Part shown: positions 32,549-41,101 of the stretch, one piece after another | Position numbering within the stretch: position 1 is the first letter of the stretch | Layout of the letters: every line of letters begins with the position of its first letter | Assembly (NCBI RefSeq): GCF_014202335.1 | Contig: NZ_JACHGP010000009.1 | Span: 62,001 to 126,000, forward strand | Direction: 5' to 3' | DNA length: 64,000 bases | From: Mycobacterium sp. AZCC_0083 | GTDB taxonomy: Bacteria; Actinomycetota; Actinomycetes; Mycobacteriales; Mycobacteriaceae | Position numbers and translations under genes: made by a program | The notes under the pieces: model-generated | The model's input: the letters and a program-made list of their open reading frames with translations, nothing else | Databases searched by the model: none | Told to the model about the DNA's origin: nothing

Positions 32549-33459
32549 CGCTCGGTGAGCCGGGGCAACACCAGCGCAGTCAGTTCGCCGATGACGGGAC
32601 GCAGCGTCTCGGCTGCCGGGTCGTCGGCCTGCGACCGCGTCATCATCGCCAGCAGGACGTGCTGCCCGTCCGGGCCGTAGGCGAGCCCGACGTCGTTGGC
32701 GGTGCCGTAGTCGCCGCTACCCGTCTTGTCGGCCGTGGTCCAGCCCTGCGGCAGAGCCGCCCGCATGCTGGACGTCTCATTGGCGCGCATCCAATCCAAG
32801 AGCAGCTGGCGTGTCGAGGGACCAGGCGCCTCAGTGCTCAGCAGGGCGCGGTAGCCCCCACCCAGCGCCTCAGGGGTGCTGGTGTCGCGCAGATCGCCGG
32901 GAATCGCGGAGTTCAGTTCGGTCTCCCAACGGTCCAACCGCGTCTGCTGGTCGCCGATGCTGCGCGCGAAGGCGGTGACCGCAGGCGGCCCACCGATGGT
33001 GTGCAGCAACAGATTTGCCGCGGTGTTGTCGCTGACTTCCAGCGCCGCCTCGCACAGTTCGGACAGCGTCATCTCGGTCCCGGCCCGCGGCTCGGTTCGC
33101 GGCGAATTGGCCACGACCGCGGCAGGGTCGACGAGCACCTTCTGATCGAGCGTCAGCTGGCCACGTTCGACCAACTTCAACACGCGCGCTGCGGCGTAGG
33201 TCTTGAACGTCGAGCACATCGCGAACGGATCCTGCGCCCGGTGGGCAATCGTGACGCCCGAAATCAGGTTGACGGCGAACAACCCGATGACGGCATTGTG
33301 CGCCTGCTCCAAACCGGCAATGAGCTCTTCGGTGGTGGACCCGGGCGGTGGTGCGGCGAACGCCTGCCTCGGTGGGCCTGCGGCCAACGCCGCGACGGCT
33401 CCACCACCGAAAAGCACACTGCCTGCCATCAGTACGCGTCGTCGAGATAATCCAGTCAT
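32545..33459 (-). CDS. Class A beta-lactamase
   Basis: The 304-aa enzyme carries all class A motifs: catalytic Ser and Lys in MCSTFKTYAA, SDN in EVSDNTAANLL, the omega-loop Glu in DRWETELNSAIPGD, and KTGSGDYG. The N-terminus has a Tat signal (SRRRVLMAGSVLFGGGAVAA), so it is exported folded, as mycobacterial BlaC/BlaS. The SDN motif differs from SDG in tuberculous BlaC. The ATG at 33459 is preferred over one three codons earlier. It lies 18 bp downstream of pepR and overlaps the sigma-factor gene end by 4 bp. Confidence 0.94.
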   Translation of the reverse strand: MTGLSRRRVLMAGSVLFGGGAVAALAAGPPRQAFAAPPPGSTTEELIAGLEQAHNAVIGLFAVNLISGVTIAHRAQDPFAMCSTFKTYAAARVLKLVERGQLTLDQKVLVDPAAVVANSPRTEPRAGTEMTLSELCEAALEVSDNTAANLLLHTIGGPPAVTAFARSIGDQQTRLDRWETELNSAIPGDLRDTSTPEALGGGYRALLSTEAPGPSTRQLLLDWMRANETSSMRAALPQGWTTADKTGSGDYGTANDVGLAYGPDGQHVLLAMMTRSQADDPAAETLRPVIGELTALVLPRLTER

Positions 33460-33477
33460 CGGTCCCAACGCTACCGA

Positions 33478-34779
33478 TCAGCCCGCGATGGCCCTCAATG
33501 GCGCAGGCAATGACCGCTTCGATCGCTTCGGTCCCAGGATCGCGGCGCCGAACGGCTTGCTCAGCAGTTGCCGCGCCACGGCGTTGACCTCGTCGAGGGT
33601 GACGGCTTCGATCTGCTCGAGGGTGTGCGGAATGGTGCGGTGCATGCCGTAGTTCAGCTCGCTTCGCCCGATCCGGTGCATCCGAGAGGCGGAGTCCTCG
33701 AGGCCGAGCACCAGCCCACCCCGCATGGAGCCCTTGGCGATTCGACACTCGGCCTCGGTGATGCCGCCGCGCGCCACCTCGGCCAGCACGTCCGTGGTCA
33801 CCCGGACCACTTCGTCGAACCGTTCGGGCAGACACGCCGCATACACCGACAGCGCGCCGGAGTCGGAGAACGTGTCGACCGTCGAGTACACCGAGTAGGC
33901 CAACCCGCGGGTCTCGCGGATCTGTTGGAACAGACGGGAACTCAGGCCACCACCGAGAGCACTGTTGAGCACCGAAAGCGCCCACCGATGGTCCCAGTGC
34001 CGGCCCGGCGTGCGCACGCCGAGGAACATGTGTGTCTGCTCGCCATCCCGGTGGACCACCTCCAACGTCGGCTGACCAGGCACCCGGCCGTTGCCCTTGC
34101 GCGGCGCCACGGGCTCGCGTCCACGCACCAGCCGTGGCCCGAAGTACTCCTTCACCAGGGCGACGACGGTGTCGTGGTCGATGTTGCCCGCTACCGCGAC
34201 GATCATCCGCTCGGGTGTGTAGCGCCGGACGTGGAAGGAGTGCAGTTGCGCCCGCGACATCTCCGAGACGGACTCGACGCTGCCGATCACAGGGCGGCCC
34301 ACCGGATGGCCACTGAACATCGCGGACAGAAACACGTCCCCGAGCGTGTCCTCGGGGTCGTCGTCGCGCATCGCGATCTCCTCGAGCACGACGTCACGCT
34401 CCACGGCGACGTCCTCGGCAGCGCAGCGCCCACGCAGTACGACGTCGGCAACCAGGTCGACCGCCAACTCCAGGTCGGTGTCGATCACGTGGGCGTAGTA
34501 GCACGTGTGCTCGCGCGCGGTGAACGCGTTCAGTTCACCGCCGACGGCGTCGACCGCCTGCGCGATCTGCACCGCCGTGCGGGTCGGCGTCGACTTGAAC
34601 AGCAGGTGTTCGAGGAAGTGGGCGGCGCCGGCCACGCTACGACCTTCATCGCGTGACCCGACGCCTACCCACACTCCCACCGACGCAGAATGAACCGACG
34701 GGATGAATTCCGTGACGACGCGCAGCCCTCCTGGCAGGGTGGTGCGCCGTACTGAATCAGTTACTGGCGGTCGCGGCAT
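33478..34779 (-). CDS. pepR: M16-family zinc peptidase PepR
   Basis: The 433-aa protein has the inverted zinc motif HFLEH near residues 54-58 and the distal ligand in VVLEEIAMRDDDPEDT, then the C-terminal M16 domain with SSRLFQQIRETRGLAYSVYS. M16 peptidases act on peptides inside a clam-shell chamber; the cellular substrate in mycobacteria (Rv2782c) is unknown. The start at MPRPPVTD overlaps the gpsI end by about 23 bp; an ATG five codons earlier is possible. Confidence 0.92.
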   Translation of the reverse strand: MPRPPVTDSVRRTTLPGGLRVVTEFIPSVHSASVGVWVGVGSRDEGRSVAGAAHFLEHLLFKSTPTRTAVQIAQAVDAVGGELNAFTAREHTCYYAHVIDTDLELAVDLVADVVLRGRCAAEDVAVERDVVLEEIAMRDDDPEDTLGDVFLSAMFSGHPVGRPVIGSVESVSEMSRAQLHSFHVRRYTPERMIVAVAGNIDHDTVVALVKEYFGPRLVRGREPVAPRKGNGRVPGQPTLEVVHRDGEQTHMFLGVRTPGRHWDHRWALSVLNSALGGGLSSRLFQQIRETRGLAYSVYSTVDTFSDSGALSVYAACLPERFDEVVRVTTDVLAEVARGGITEAECRIAKGSMRGGLVLGLEDSASRMHRIGRSELNYGMHRTIPHTLEQIEAVTLDEVNAVARQLLSKPFGAAILGPKRSKRSLPAPLRAIAG

Positions 34780-37060
34780 CGGCAGGTGCCGCACCCGAAT
34801 CCGTCGAAACGCCGTTCGGGGTGTCCGCTGCCTCGGCTGCCTCGTCTTCGGCGACGAGCACCAGCGAGATCTTGCCGCGGTTGTCGATGTCGGCGATCTC
34901 CACGCGCAGCTTGTCGCCGAGCTTCACCACGTCCTCGACCTTGGCGATGCGCTTGCCCCGACCGAGCTTGGAGATGTGCACCAGCCCGTCACGACCTGGC
35001 AGCAGCGACACGAAGGCACCGAAATCGGTTGTCTTGACGACGGTTCCGAGGAACCGCTCACCGATCTTGGGCAGCTGCGGGTTCGCGATGGCGTTGATCA
35101 TGTCGATCGCGGCCTGCGCCGAAAGGCCATCCGCAGCACCGACGAACACGGTGCCATCGTCCTCGATCGAGATCGACGCACCAGTCTGCTCGGTGATCGA
35201 GTTGATCATCTTGCCCTTGGGCCCGATGACCTCGCCGATCTTGTCGATCGGCACCTTGATCGTGGTGATCCGCGGTGCGTACGGGCTCATCTCGTCGGGC
35301 TCGTCGATGGCCTCGGCCATCACCTCGAGGATGGTGATTCGCGCGTCCTTGGCCTGCGCCAGCGCGCCGGCCAGCACCTGCGACGGAATGCCGTCGAGCT
35401 TCGTGTCCAACTGCAGTGCGGTGACGAATTCCTTGGTGCCCGCGCACTTGAAGTCCATGTCGCCGAAGGCATCCTCGGCGCCGAGGATGTCGGTCAAGGT
35501 GACGAAACGCCGCTCGGTTCCACCGCCCTCAACTTCGACGTCGTCGGACACCAGGCCCATCGCGATACCCGCGACCGGAGCCTTCAGCGGCACACCGGCA
35601 TTGAGCAGCGACAGCGTCGACGCACAGACCGAGCCCATCGACGTCGAGCCGTTGGAGCTCAGCGCCTCGGAGACCTGACGGATGGCGTACGGGAACTCCT
35701 CGATGCTCGGCAGCACCGGCATCAGGGCCCGCTCGGCCAGTGCCCCGTGGCCGATCTCGCGGCGCTTGGGCGAGCCGACGCGGCCGGTCTCACCGGTCGA
35801 GTACGGCGGGAAGTTGTAGTGGTGCATGTAGCGCTTGGTCTTCTCCGGCCCGAGCGAGTCGATCTGCTGAGCCATCTTGACCATGTCGAGCGTCGTCACA
35901 CCCATGATCTGGGTCTCGCCCCGCTCGAACAGCGCGCTGCCGTGCGCACGCGGGATGACGGCGACCTCGGCGGACAACGCGCGGATGTCGGTGATGCCGC
36001 GGCCGTCGATGCGGAAGTGGTCGGCCAGGATGCGTTGCCGCACCAGCTTCTTGGTCAGCGACCGGTACGCGGCGCCGATCTCCTTCTCGCGGCCTTCGAA
36101 CTGCTCGGACAGCCGCTCCAGGACCTCGACCTTGATCTCGTCGGTGCGGTCGTTGCGTTCTTCCTTGGCCGCGATGGTCAGCGCCTTGGCGAGCTCGTCG
36201 GTGGCCACCGAGGAGACGGCGTAGAACACGTCGTCCTGGTAGTCGGGGAACACCGGGTATTCGCCGGTCTCCTTGCCCGCGGCTGCGGCCAGCTCCTCCT
36301 GGGCGGTGCAGAGCGCGGCGATGAACGGCTTGGCGGCCTCGAGGCCCTCGGCCACGACGCTCTCCGTCGGCGCTCCAGCGCCTCCTGCGATGAGCTCGAT
36401 GACGTTGTCGGTGGCCTCGGCCTCGACCATCATGATCGCGACGTCATCATTCTCGACCTTGCGGCCCGCGACGACCATGTCGAACACGGCGCCTTCGAGC
36501 TGCTCGACGGTCGGGAAGGCGACCCACTGGCCTGCCTTGTTTTCAGGAGAGGGGATCAGCGCGACGCGCACGCCACCGACCGGGCCTGCGAACGGCAGGC
36601 CGGAGATCTGGGTCGACGCCGACGCGGCGTTGATCGCCAGAACGTCATACAGATCCTTGGGATCGAGGCTCAGGATCGTCACGACGACCTGGATCTCGTT
36701 GCGCAGACCGCTGACGAACGTGGGACGCAGCGGCCGGTCGATGAGCCGGCAGGTCAGGATCGCGTCGGTGGACGGCCTGCCCTCGCGGCGGAAGAACGAG
36801 CCGGGGATGCGGCCCGCGGCATACATCCGCTCCTCGACGTCGATCGTGAGCGGGAAGAAGTCGAAATGGTCCTTGGGGGACTTGCTGGCGGTGGTCGCCG
36901 ACAGCAGCATGGTCTCGTCGTCGAGGTAGGCGACGACGGCGCCAGCGGCCTGCTGGGCCAGCCGGCCGGTCTCGAAGCGGATGGTGCGGGTGCCGAAGCT
37001 CCCGTTGTCGATGACGGCTGTCGCCTCGAATACGCCGTCTTCTATTTCAGTTGCAGACAT
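34757..37060 (-). CDS. gpsI: Polyribonucleotide nucleotidyltransferase / guanosine pentaphosphate synthetase
   Basis: PNPase degrades RNA 3' to 5' by phosphorolysis and in actinobacteria was also called GpsI. The 767-aa chain has two RNase PH domains (about 15-240 and 350-570) with FFRREGRPSTDAILTCRLID and GRGITDIRAL, then a KH domain (IGPKGKMINSITEQTGASI) and an S1 domain (FLGTVVKTTDFGAFVSLLPG) and a low-complexity tail. The ATG at 37060 starts MSATEIEDG. A perfect hairpin lies 101 bp upstream in its leader. Confidence 0.97.
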   Translation of the reverse strand: MSATEIEDGVFEATAVIDNGSFGTRTIRFETGRLAQQAAGAVVAYLDDETMLLSATTASKSPKDHFDFFPLTIDVEERMYAAGRIPGSFFRREGRPSTDAILTCRLIDRPLRPTFVSGLRNEIQVVVTILSLDPKDLYDVLAINAASASTQISGLPFAGPVGGVRVALIPSPENKAGQWVAFPTVEQLEGAVFDMVVAGRKVENDDVAIMMVEAEATDNVIELIAGGAGAPTESVVAEGLEAAKPFIAALCTAQEELAAAAGKETGEYPVFPDYQDDVFYAVSSVATDELAKALTIAAKEERNDRTDEIKVEVLERLSEQFEGREKEIGAAYRSLTKKLVRQRILADHFRIDGRGITDIRALSAEVAVIPRAHGSALFERGETQIMGVTTLDMVKMAQQIDSLGPEKTKRYMHHYNFPPYSTGETGRVGSPKRREIGHGALAERALMPVLPSIEEFPYAIRQVSEALSSNGSTSMGSVCASTLSLLNAGVPLKAPVAGIAMGLVSDDVEVEGGGTERRFVTLTDILGAEDAFGDMDFKCAGTKEFVTALQLDTKLDGIPSQVLAGALAQAKDARITILEVMAEAIDEPDEMSPYAPRITTIKVPIDKIGEVIGPKGKMINSITEQTGASISIEDDGTVFVGAADGLSAQAAIDMINAIANPQLPKIGERFLGTVVKTTDFGAFVSLLPGRDGLVHISKLGRGKRIAKVEDVVKLGDKLRVEIADIDNRGKISLVLVAEDEAAEAADTPNGVSTDSGAAPADAATASN

Positions 37061-37160
37061 ACGTGTGTCAGACCTCTTTAGTTCTCGTGTGGTGCGGTTT
37101 CGCACCCCATTTTGCGAGCCACGCGAGAGAACCCGGAAATCCTGACGGCCGTCGATCGAA

Positions 37161-37182
37161 GCGGCCGGTGAGAACCGGCCGC
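37161..37182 (-). promoter_or_regulatory. Perfect hairpin in the gpsI leader
   Basis: GCGGCCGGT-GAGA-ACCGGCCGC forms a 9-bp perfect stem with a 4-base loop in the gap between lppU and gpsI. It may be a terminator for rpsO-lppU or a leader processing site. In enterobacteria a hairpin at the same place between rpsO and pnp is cut by RNase III for PNPase autoregulation; equivalence here is inference. Confidence 0.6.
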
Positions 37183-37343
37183 CACTACCGAAGACCGCCC
37201 ATACGAGAGCGGGTGCTCGAGGTGGTGCGCTGGAACGGTGCACGCGGATGTTGCGCGAACCGCACCGGATGTTCGAGCCCAACGTGGCTCAAAACACGTT
37301 CATGTTACACCGTGGCAATCGTCCGACCGGCCAACGGGATGGC

Positions 37344-37832
37344 TTACGAGACGTCCTCCACGCATACCGTGAACTGGCGTTCGTCGTAGGCGTAGCCGAC
37401 TCCGGTAGCGCACTGATCGACGTTGGCCACCTTCGCGAGGATCTGGGTGGCGCGCTGCCGGTGGGGTACCGAGGCGTCGTTGCAGTCCACCCGGAGCGGA
37501 TCCCTGCCGTTGTCGGGATCGATGCTCATGCAGTCGCCGATGACCCAGTCGATGTCCATGCACACCGTGGTGCCGGTGCTACTGAACGAGCTGCGGGTCG
37601 CGTAGTAGGAGTCCGCGTCGGAGGGGCACTGGTCGGTGTCCTGCACCGTCGAGATCACCTTGAAGTTCGATGCGGTGCTGCCACATTCGACCCGTGCGAC
37701 GTCGGGACGATCGGGCGGGCCGCCGACCTTGAGGCAGTCCCCCACCTTCAGGTCCGCGGCAGCCGCGGACGAGCATGCAGATGCCCCGAGCAGGATGACT
37801 GCGATCGCGACGGCGCGAAGCGCACGCGTCAG
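37344..37832 (-). CDS. lppU: Lipoprotein LppU-like, with an apparent CTG start
   Basis: The mature part (LKVGDCLKVGGPPDRPDVAR, ECGSTASNFKVISTV, VDCNDASVPHRQRATQIL) matches Rv2784c LppU, with six or more Cys that likely form disulfides. In-frame sequence upstream encodes a lipoprotein signal LTRALRAVAIAVILLGASAC with lipobox Cys. No ATG, GTG or TTG precedes it; the only fitting start is CTG at 37832, which overlaps the rpsO stop as CTGA. Starting at the internal GTG (37745) would remove the signal. Confidence 0.78.
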   Translation of the reverse strand: MTRALRAVAIAVILLGASACSSAAAADLKVGDCLKVGGPPDRPDVARVECGSTASNFKVISTVQDTDQCPSDADSYYATRSSFSSTGTTVCMDIDWVIGDCMSIDPDNGRDPLRVDCNDASVPHRQRATQILAKVANVDQCATGVGYAYDERQFTVCVEDVS

Positions 37833-38098
37833 CGGCGCAGACCCAGCCGCTCGATCAAGGAGCGGTAGCGCGCCACGTCGACCTGGGCGATGTACTTCAG
37901 CAGCCGGCGGCGGCGACCCACCAAGAGCAGCAGTCCGCGCCGCGAGTGGTGATCGTGCTTGTGCAGCTTGAGGTGCTCGGTCAGATCCGAGATGCGCTTG
38001 GTCAGCATTGCGACCTGCGCCTCCGGCGAACCGGTATCGGTCTCGTGCAGGCCGTACTGGCCCAGGATCTCTTTTTTCTGTTCGGCAGTGAGCGCCAC
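37829..38098 (-). CDS. rpsO: 30S ribosomal protein S15
   Basis: S15 binds 16S rRNA in the central domain of the small subunit. The 89-aa product starts at GTG (ALTAEQKKEILGQYG) and carries the conserved HETDTGSPEAQVAMLTKRI and HKHDHHSRRGLLLLVGRRRR motifs. It lies between ribF and lppU-gpsI, the widespread ribF-rpsO-pnp order. Confidence 0.97.
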   Translation of the reverse strand: MALTAEQKKEILGQYGLHETDTGSPEAQVAMLTKRISDLTEHLKLHKHDHHSRRGLLLLVGRRRRLLKYIAQVDVARYRSLIERLGLRR

Positions 38099-38202
38099 GA
38101 AATTACTCCATTGAAATCGGTCCGCGAGGGTTGATCTGAGGCACGGCCGCCGCGAACTGCAGCTGTGCTGGGTCGCGGGAGAGTCTAACAGTGCGGTGCT
38201 GG

Positions 38203-39180
38203 TTAGAAGGAATCGCGCAGAATCGTCCGCGCCTTCTGGGTATCGCCGTCCATCGCGACGATGAGGTCGTCGACCGTTTCGAACTTCTCCTGAGGCCGGA
38301 TGCGGGCGACGAAGTCGACGGCGACGTGCTGGCCGTACAGGTCGGCGTCGGTGTCCAGGACGAATGCCTCCACCGTGCGGGTGCGGCCCGAGAAGGTCGG
38401 ATTGGTGCCCACCGACACCGCCGCCTGGTACCGCTCGCCGGGGGTGACCGTGCCCATCACGGGGCCGTGTCCAAGCACCGTGAACCACGCCGCGTACACC
38501 CCGTCGGCGGGGATCGCAGAGAACATCGGCGGCGCCACGTTGGCGGTGGGATAGCCCAGCACCTTGCCGCGGCCGTCGCCGCGCACCACCACGCCCTCGA
38601 CACGGTGCGGCCGGCCAAGTGCCTCGGCGGCGGCCACCACGTCGCCGGCATCCACGCAGGACCTGATGTAGGTGGAGGAGAAGGTGACGGTCTCGTCGCG
38701 GTGATGCTCGGACACCAGCGACATGCCCTCGACCGCGAAGCCCAGCCGCTCGCCGGCCTTGCGCATCATGCCAACCGTGCCTGCGGCCTTCTTGCCGAAG
38801 GTGAAGTTCTCCCCCACCACGACCTCGACCACGTGGAGCCGCTCGACGAGCAACTCGTGCACGTAGCGCTCGGGGGTCAGCTTCATGAAATCGGAGGTGA
38901 ACGGCATGACGAGGAAGACGTCGATGCCCATCTCCTCGACGAGTTCGGCACGCCGGGTCAGCGTCGTGAGCTGGGCCGGATGGCTGCCGGGGAACACGAC
39001 CTCCATCGGATGGGGGTCGAACGTCATCAGCACTGCGGGAACCTCACGGGACCGTGCGGCCTTGACCGCATGGTTGATCAGCTCGGCATGTCCGCGGTGC
39101 ACCCCGTCGAACACGCCGATCGTGAGGACGCACCTGCCCCAGTCCGTGGGGATCTCATCCTGACCCCGCCAGCGCTGCAC
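38203..39180 (-). CDS. ribF: Bifunctional riboflavin kinase / FAD synthetase
   Basis: RibF phosphorylates riboflavin to FMN and adenylates FMN to FAD. The N-terminal nucleotidyltransferase part has GVFDGVHRGHAELI (HxGH-like, about residues 23-36) and VGENFTFGKKAAG; the C-terminal kinase part has GYPTANV and GVYAAWF. It starts at GTG (39180) and is 325 aa. It is upstream of rpsO and divergent from mntR. Confidence 0.95.
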   Translation of the reverse strand: MQRWRGQDEIPTDWGRCVLTIGVFDGVHRGHAELINHAVKAARSREVPAVLMTFDPHPMEVVFPGSHPAQLTTLTRRAELVEEMGIDVFLVMPFTSDFMKLTPERYVHELLVERLHVVEVVVGENFTFGKKAAGTVGMMRKAGERLGFAVEGMSLVSEHHRDETVTFSSTYIRSCVDAGDVVAAAEALGRPHRVEGVVVRGDGRGKVLGYPTANVAPPMFSAIPADGVYAAWFTVLGHGPVMGTVTPGERYQAAVSVGTNPTFSGRTRTVEAFVLDTDADLYGQHVAVDFVARIRPQEKFETVDDLIVAMDGDTQKARTILRDSF

Positions 39181-39229
39181 GAGTGTAAGACTACGACGCG
39201 CCGGGCCCTACGGCCGCGCTGGATGCCCG

Positions 39230-39252
39230 GTTGAGGTGATGATTGCCTAAAC
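39230..39252. promoter_or_regulatory. Possible DtxR/MntR-type operator upstream of mntR
   Basis: GTTGAGG-N9-CCTAAAC is an imperfect palindrome with one mismatch in seven, ten bases before the mntR start. The AGG...CCT half-sites with flanking T/A resemble DtxR-family operators, so autoregulation is plausible. Confidence 0.4.
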
Positions 39253-39261
39253 TTCTTCAAC

Positions 39262-39975
39262 GTGAGCCCTGAAGGCAACCAACGCGACCTTTCGACGGTT
39301 GCCCAGGACTATCTGAAAGTCATCTGGACCGCCCAGGAGTGGTCGCGGGAAAAGGTCAGCACGAAGATGCTCGCCGAGCGCATCGGGGTATCGGCGAGTA
39401 CCGCCTCGGAGTCCATCCGAAAGCTCGCCGATCAGGGGCTCGTGGACCACGAGAAGTACGGCGCCGTGACGCTCACCGAGGCGGGCCGCAAGGCCGCGCT
39501 GGCCATGGTCCGCCGCCATCGCCTGATGGAGACGTTCCTGGTCAACGAACTCGGCTACGGCTGGGACGAGGTGCACGACGAGGCCGAGATTCTCGAGCAC
39601 GCCGTGTCCGACCGGATGCTCGACCGCATCGACGCCAAGCTGGGGTACCCCACGCGCGACCCGCACGGCGATCCGATCCCGGCCGCCGATGGCCAGGTGC
39701 CAACCCCGCCTGCGCGGCAGCTGTCGGACTGCCGAGACGGCGAGGCCGGTACCGTCGCCAGGATCTCGGACGCCGATCCGGAGATGCTGCGCTACTTCGA
39801 CAGTGTCGGGATCAACCTGGACTCCCGGTTGCGGGTGGTGGCCCGCCGCGACTTCGCGGGCATGATCTCGGTGGCAATCACCACCCCGTCGGACCCTGCG
39901 GTGCTCGGCGAGTCCAGCGAGACCACCGTCGATCTGGGCAGCCCCGCCGCGCAAGCGATCTGGGTGGTGGGCTAG
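39262..39975 (+). CDS. mntR: DtxR-family manganese-dependent regulator (MntR/SirR)
   Basis: The 237-aa protein has the DtxR winged helix (LAERIGVSASTASESIRKLA, about residues 36-55), a dimerisation/metal domain with RRHRLMETFLVNELG and EILEHAVSD (metal-binding His/Glu), and a C-terminal FeoA/SH3-like domain (GEAGTVARISDADPEMLRYF). Its counterpart Rv2788 (SirR/MntR) represses manganese uptake. It starts at GTG and is divergent from ribF. Confidence 0.93.
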   Translation: MSPEGNQRDLSTVAQDYLKVIWTAQEWSREKVSTKMLAERIGVSASTASESIRKLADQGLVDHEKYGAVTLTEAGRKAALAMVRRHRLMETFLVNELGYGWDEVHDEAEILEHAVSDRMLDRIDAKLGYPTRDPHGDPIPAADGQVPTPPARQLSDCRDGEAGTVARISDADPEMLRYFDSVGINLDSRLRVVARRDFAGMISVAITTPSDPAVLGESSETTVDLGSPAAQAIWVVG

Positions 39976-40006
39976 GAAGCGCCAGCTCACCCTAGGCTCT
40001 GGGGTC

Positions 40007-40444
40007 ATGGCGAAACTCGAGCTGAGCCGAAAGCTGTCGCTGCCTCCCGAGGAGGCATGGGCGCACGTGTCCAATCTCGCGGAACTGGGCGACTGGCTGC
40101 AGATGCACCAGGGCTGGCGATCAGAACTGCCCGACGAGCTTTCGGTCGGCACGATCCTCGTCGGTGTCGCAGGAGCGAAGGGGATGCGCAACCGAGTGAC
40201 GTGGACGGTGCGGAAGTTCGATCCGCCGACGTCGCTCGAGATCACCGGGGACGGCGTCGGCGGTGCGAAGTACGCGCTGACGATGAAGGTGGTCCCGACG
40301 GATGCGGGAAGTGCATTCACGGTGAAACTCGACTTGGGCGGAAGGCCGCTGTTCGGTCCGATCGGAGCCGCGGCCGCCCGGGCCGTGAAGGGCGACATCG
40401 AACGGTCGATCGAGCGATTCGAGACGTTGTACGCGAACGACTGA
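40007..40444 (+). CDS. SRPBCC-family protein
   Basis: The 145-aa protein is a single START-like (SRPBCC/polyketide cyclase) domain: SRKLSLPPEEAWAHVSNLAE, then the ligand-cavity strands and a C-terminal long helix AAAARAVKGDIERSIERFE. It is closest in style to the Rv0910-type group, for which toxin activity was suggested, but no antitoxin gene is adjacent here. A role in binding a hydrophobic ligand is more conservative. A decayed SRPBCC relative is convergent, 5 bp away. Confidence 0.82.
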   Translation: MAKLELSRKLSLPPEEAWAHVSNLAELGDWLQMHQGWRSELPDELSVGTILVGVAGAKGMRNRVTWTVRKFDPPTSLEITGDGVGGAKYALTMKVVPTDAGSAFTVKLDLGGRPLFGPIGAAAARAVKGDIERSIERFETLYAND

Positions 40445-40449
40445 GGACA

Positions 40450-41000
40450 TCAGCCGGCGCTGGCGGCCGCCAGCGTGCCGAGCTTGCGCAGCGCTGAGGT
40501 GATGGTGTCGCGCTGCATGTCGAGGCGGGCGGCCTCGCTTTCGGGAATGTCCACGTGCACAGATATTTTCGTGCTCCCTCGACCGGTTCCAGGTGCCATT
40601 GGAACACCAGGTCGGACACCATGCAGGAGATCTTCACGCTGCCGTTGTCACGCGATGCATCGAGAGTCTGGGGCATCGGGAAGTCGGGATAGCCGTCGAC
40701 GTACATCGTGTAGTCGCCGTCACCGCCAACGGTGGTCGATTCGATTCCGGTCCACCACTCGAGAAACCGGAGCGGGCTATCAGCAACATCCACACGTCTT
40801 CTGACGGCGTAGGGCACGTCCGGCCACCGCGACGATGCGATTTCGGATCGGGTTCGCGATCCCGCGTGAACGGCGAGCCACCTCAGCAACGCGACCGCGC
40901 GGAGACTCTCGGGCAGCGGTAGCGCGATGCCGTCATGCGCGATGGCTACTTCGCCGAGCACTCGCACGAAAACGGGCATACCGGTTCCATCCGCCGCCAT
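40450..41000 (-). pseudogene. Chimeric remnant: SARP-like N-terminus joined to a frameshifted SRPBCC domain
   Basis: From 41000 the frame encodes a SARP/AfsR-type winged-helix start (VFVRVLGEVAIAHDG, VALLRWLAVHAGSRTRSEIA, ending SRWPDVP near 40812). It then changes abruptly to an SRPBCC protein (RFLEWWTGIESTT, VFQWHLEPVEG). At about 40574-40580 a one-base loss breaks the frame; the correct ending TKISVHVDIPESEAARLDMQ to LAAASAG and a TGA at 40450 are in another frame. Neither half is complete. Confidence 0.75.
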
Positions 41001-41072
41001 GCGTCCCCAGCCCCAGCCCTCCGTTTGCCAAACGAATTCTGACGCTGCCGCAGTTTTTGTGCGGGGTGATTC

Positions 41073-41101
41073 ATTGACGGTCGATTGACGCTGGATTGAC
41101 G
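41073..41101 (+). repeat. Three ATTGACG heptamers at 11-bp spacing
   Basis: ATTGACG occurs at 41073, 41084 and 41095, an exact 11-bp period with variable 4-base spacers. Heptamer direct repeats at 11-bp steps are the classic binding pattern of SARP regulators next to a promoter. The SARP-like fragment starts 73 bp away on the opposite strand. Confidence 0.75.

Noticed and set aside
34703..37081. A 792-codon open frame on the plus strand across gpsI
   Set aside because: It is antisense to the unmistakable PNPase gene, rich in Arg/His/Asp/Leu with no family motif. Long antisense frames are common in GC-rich DNA.
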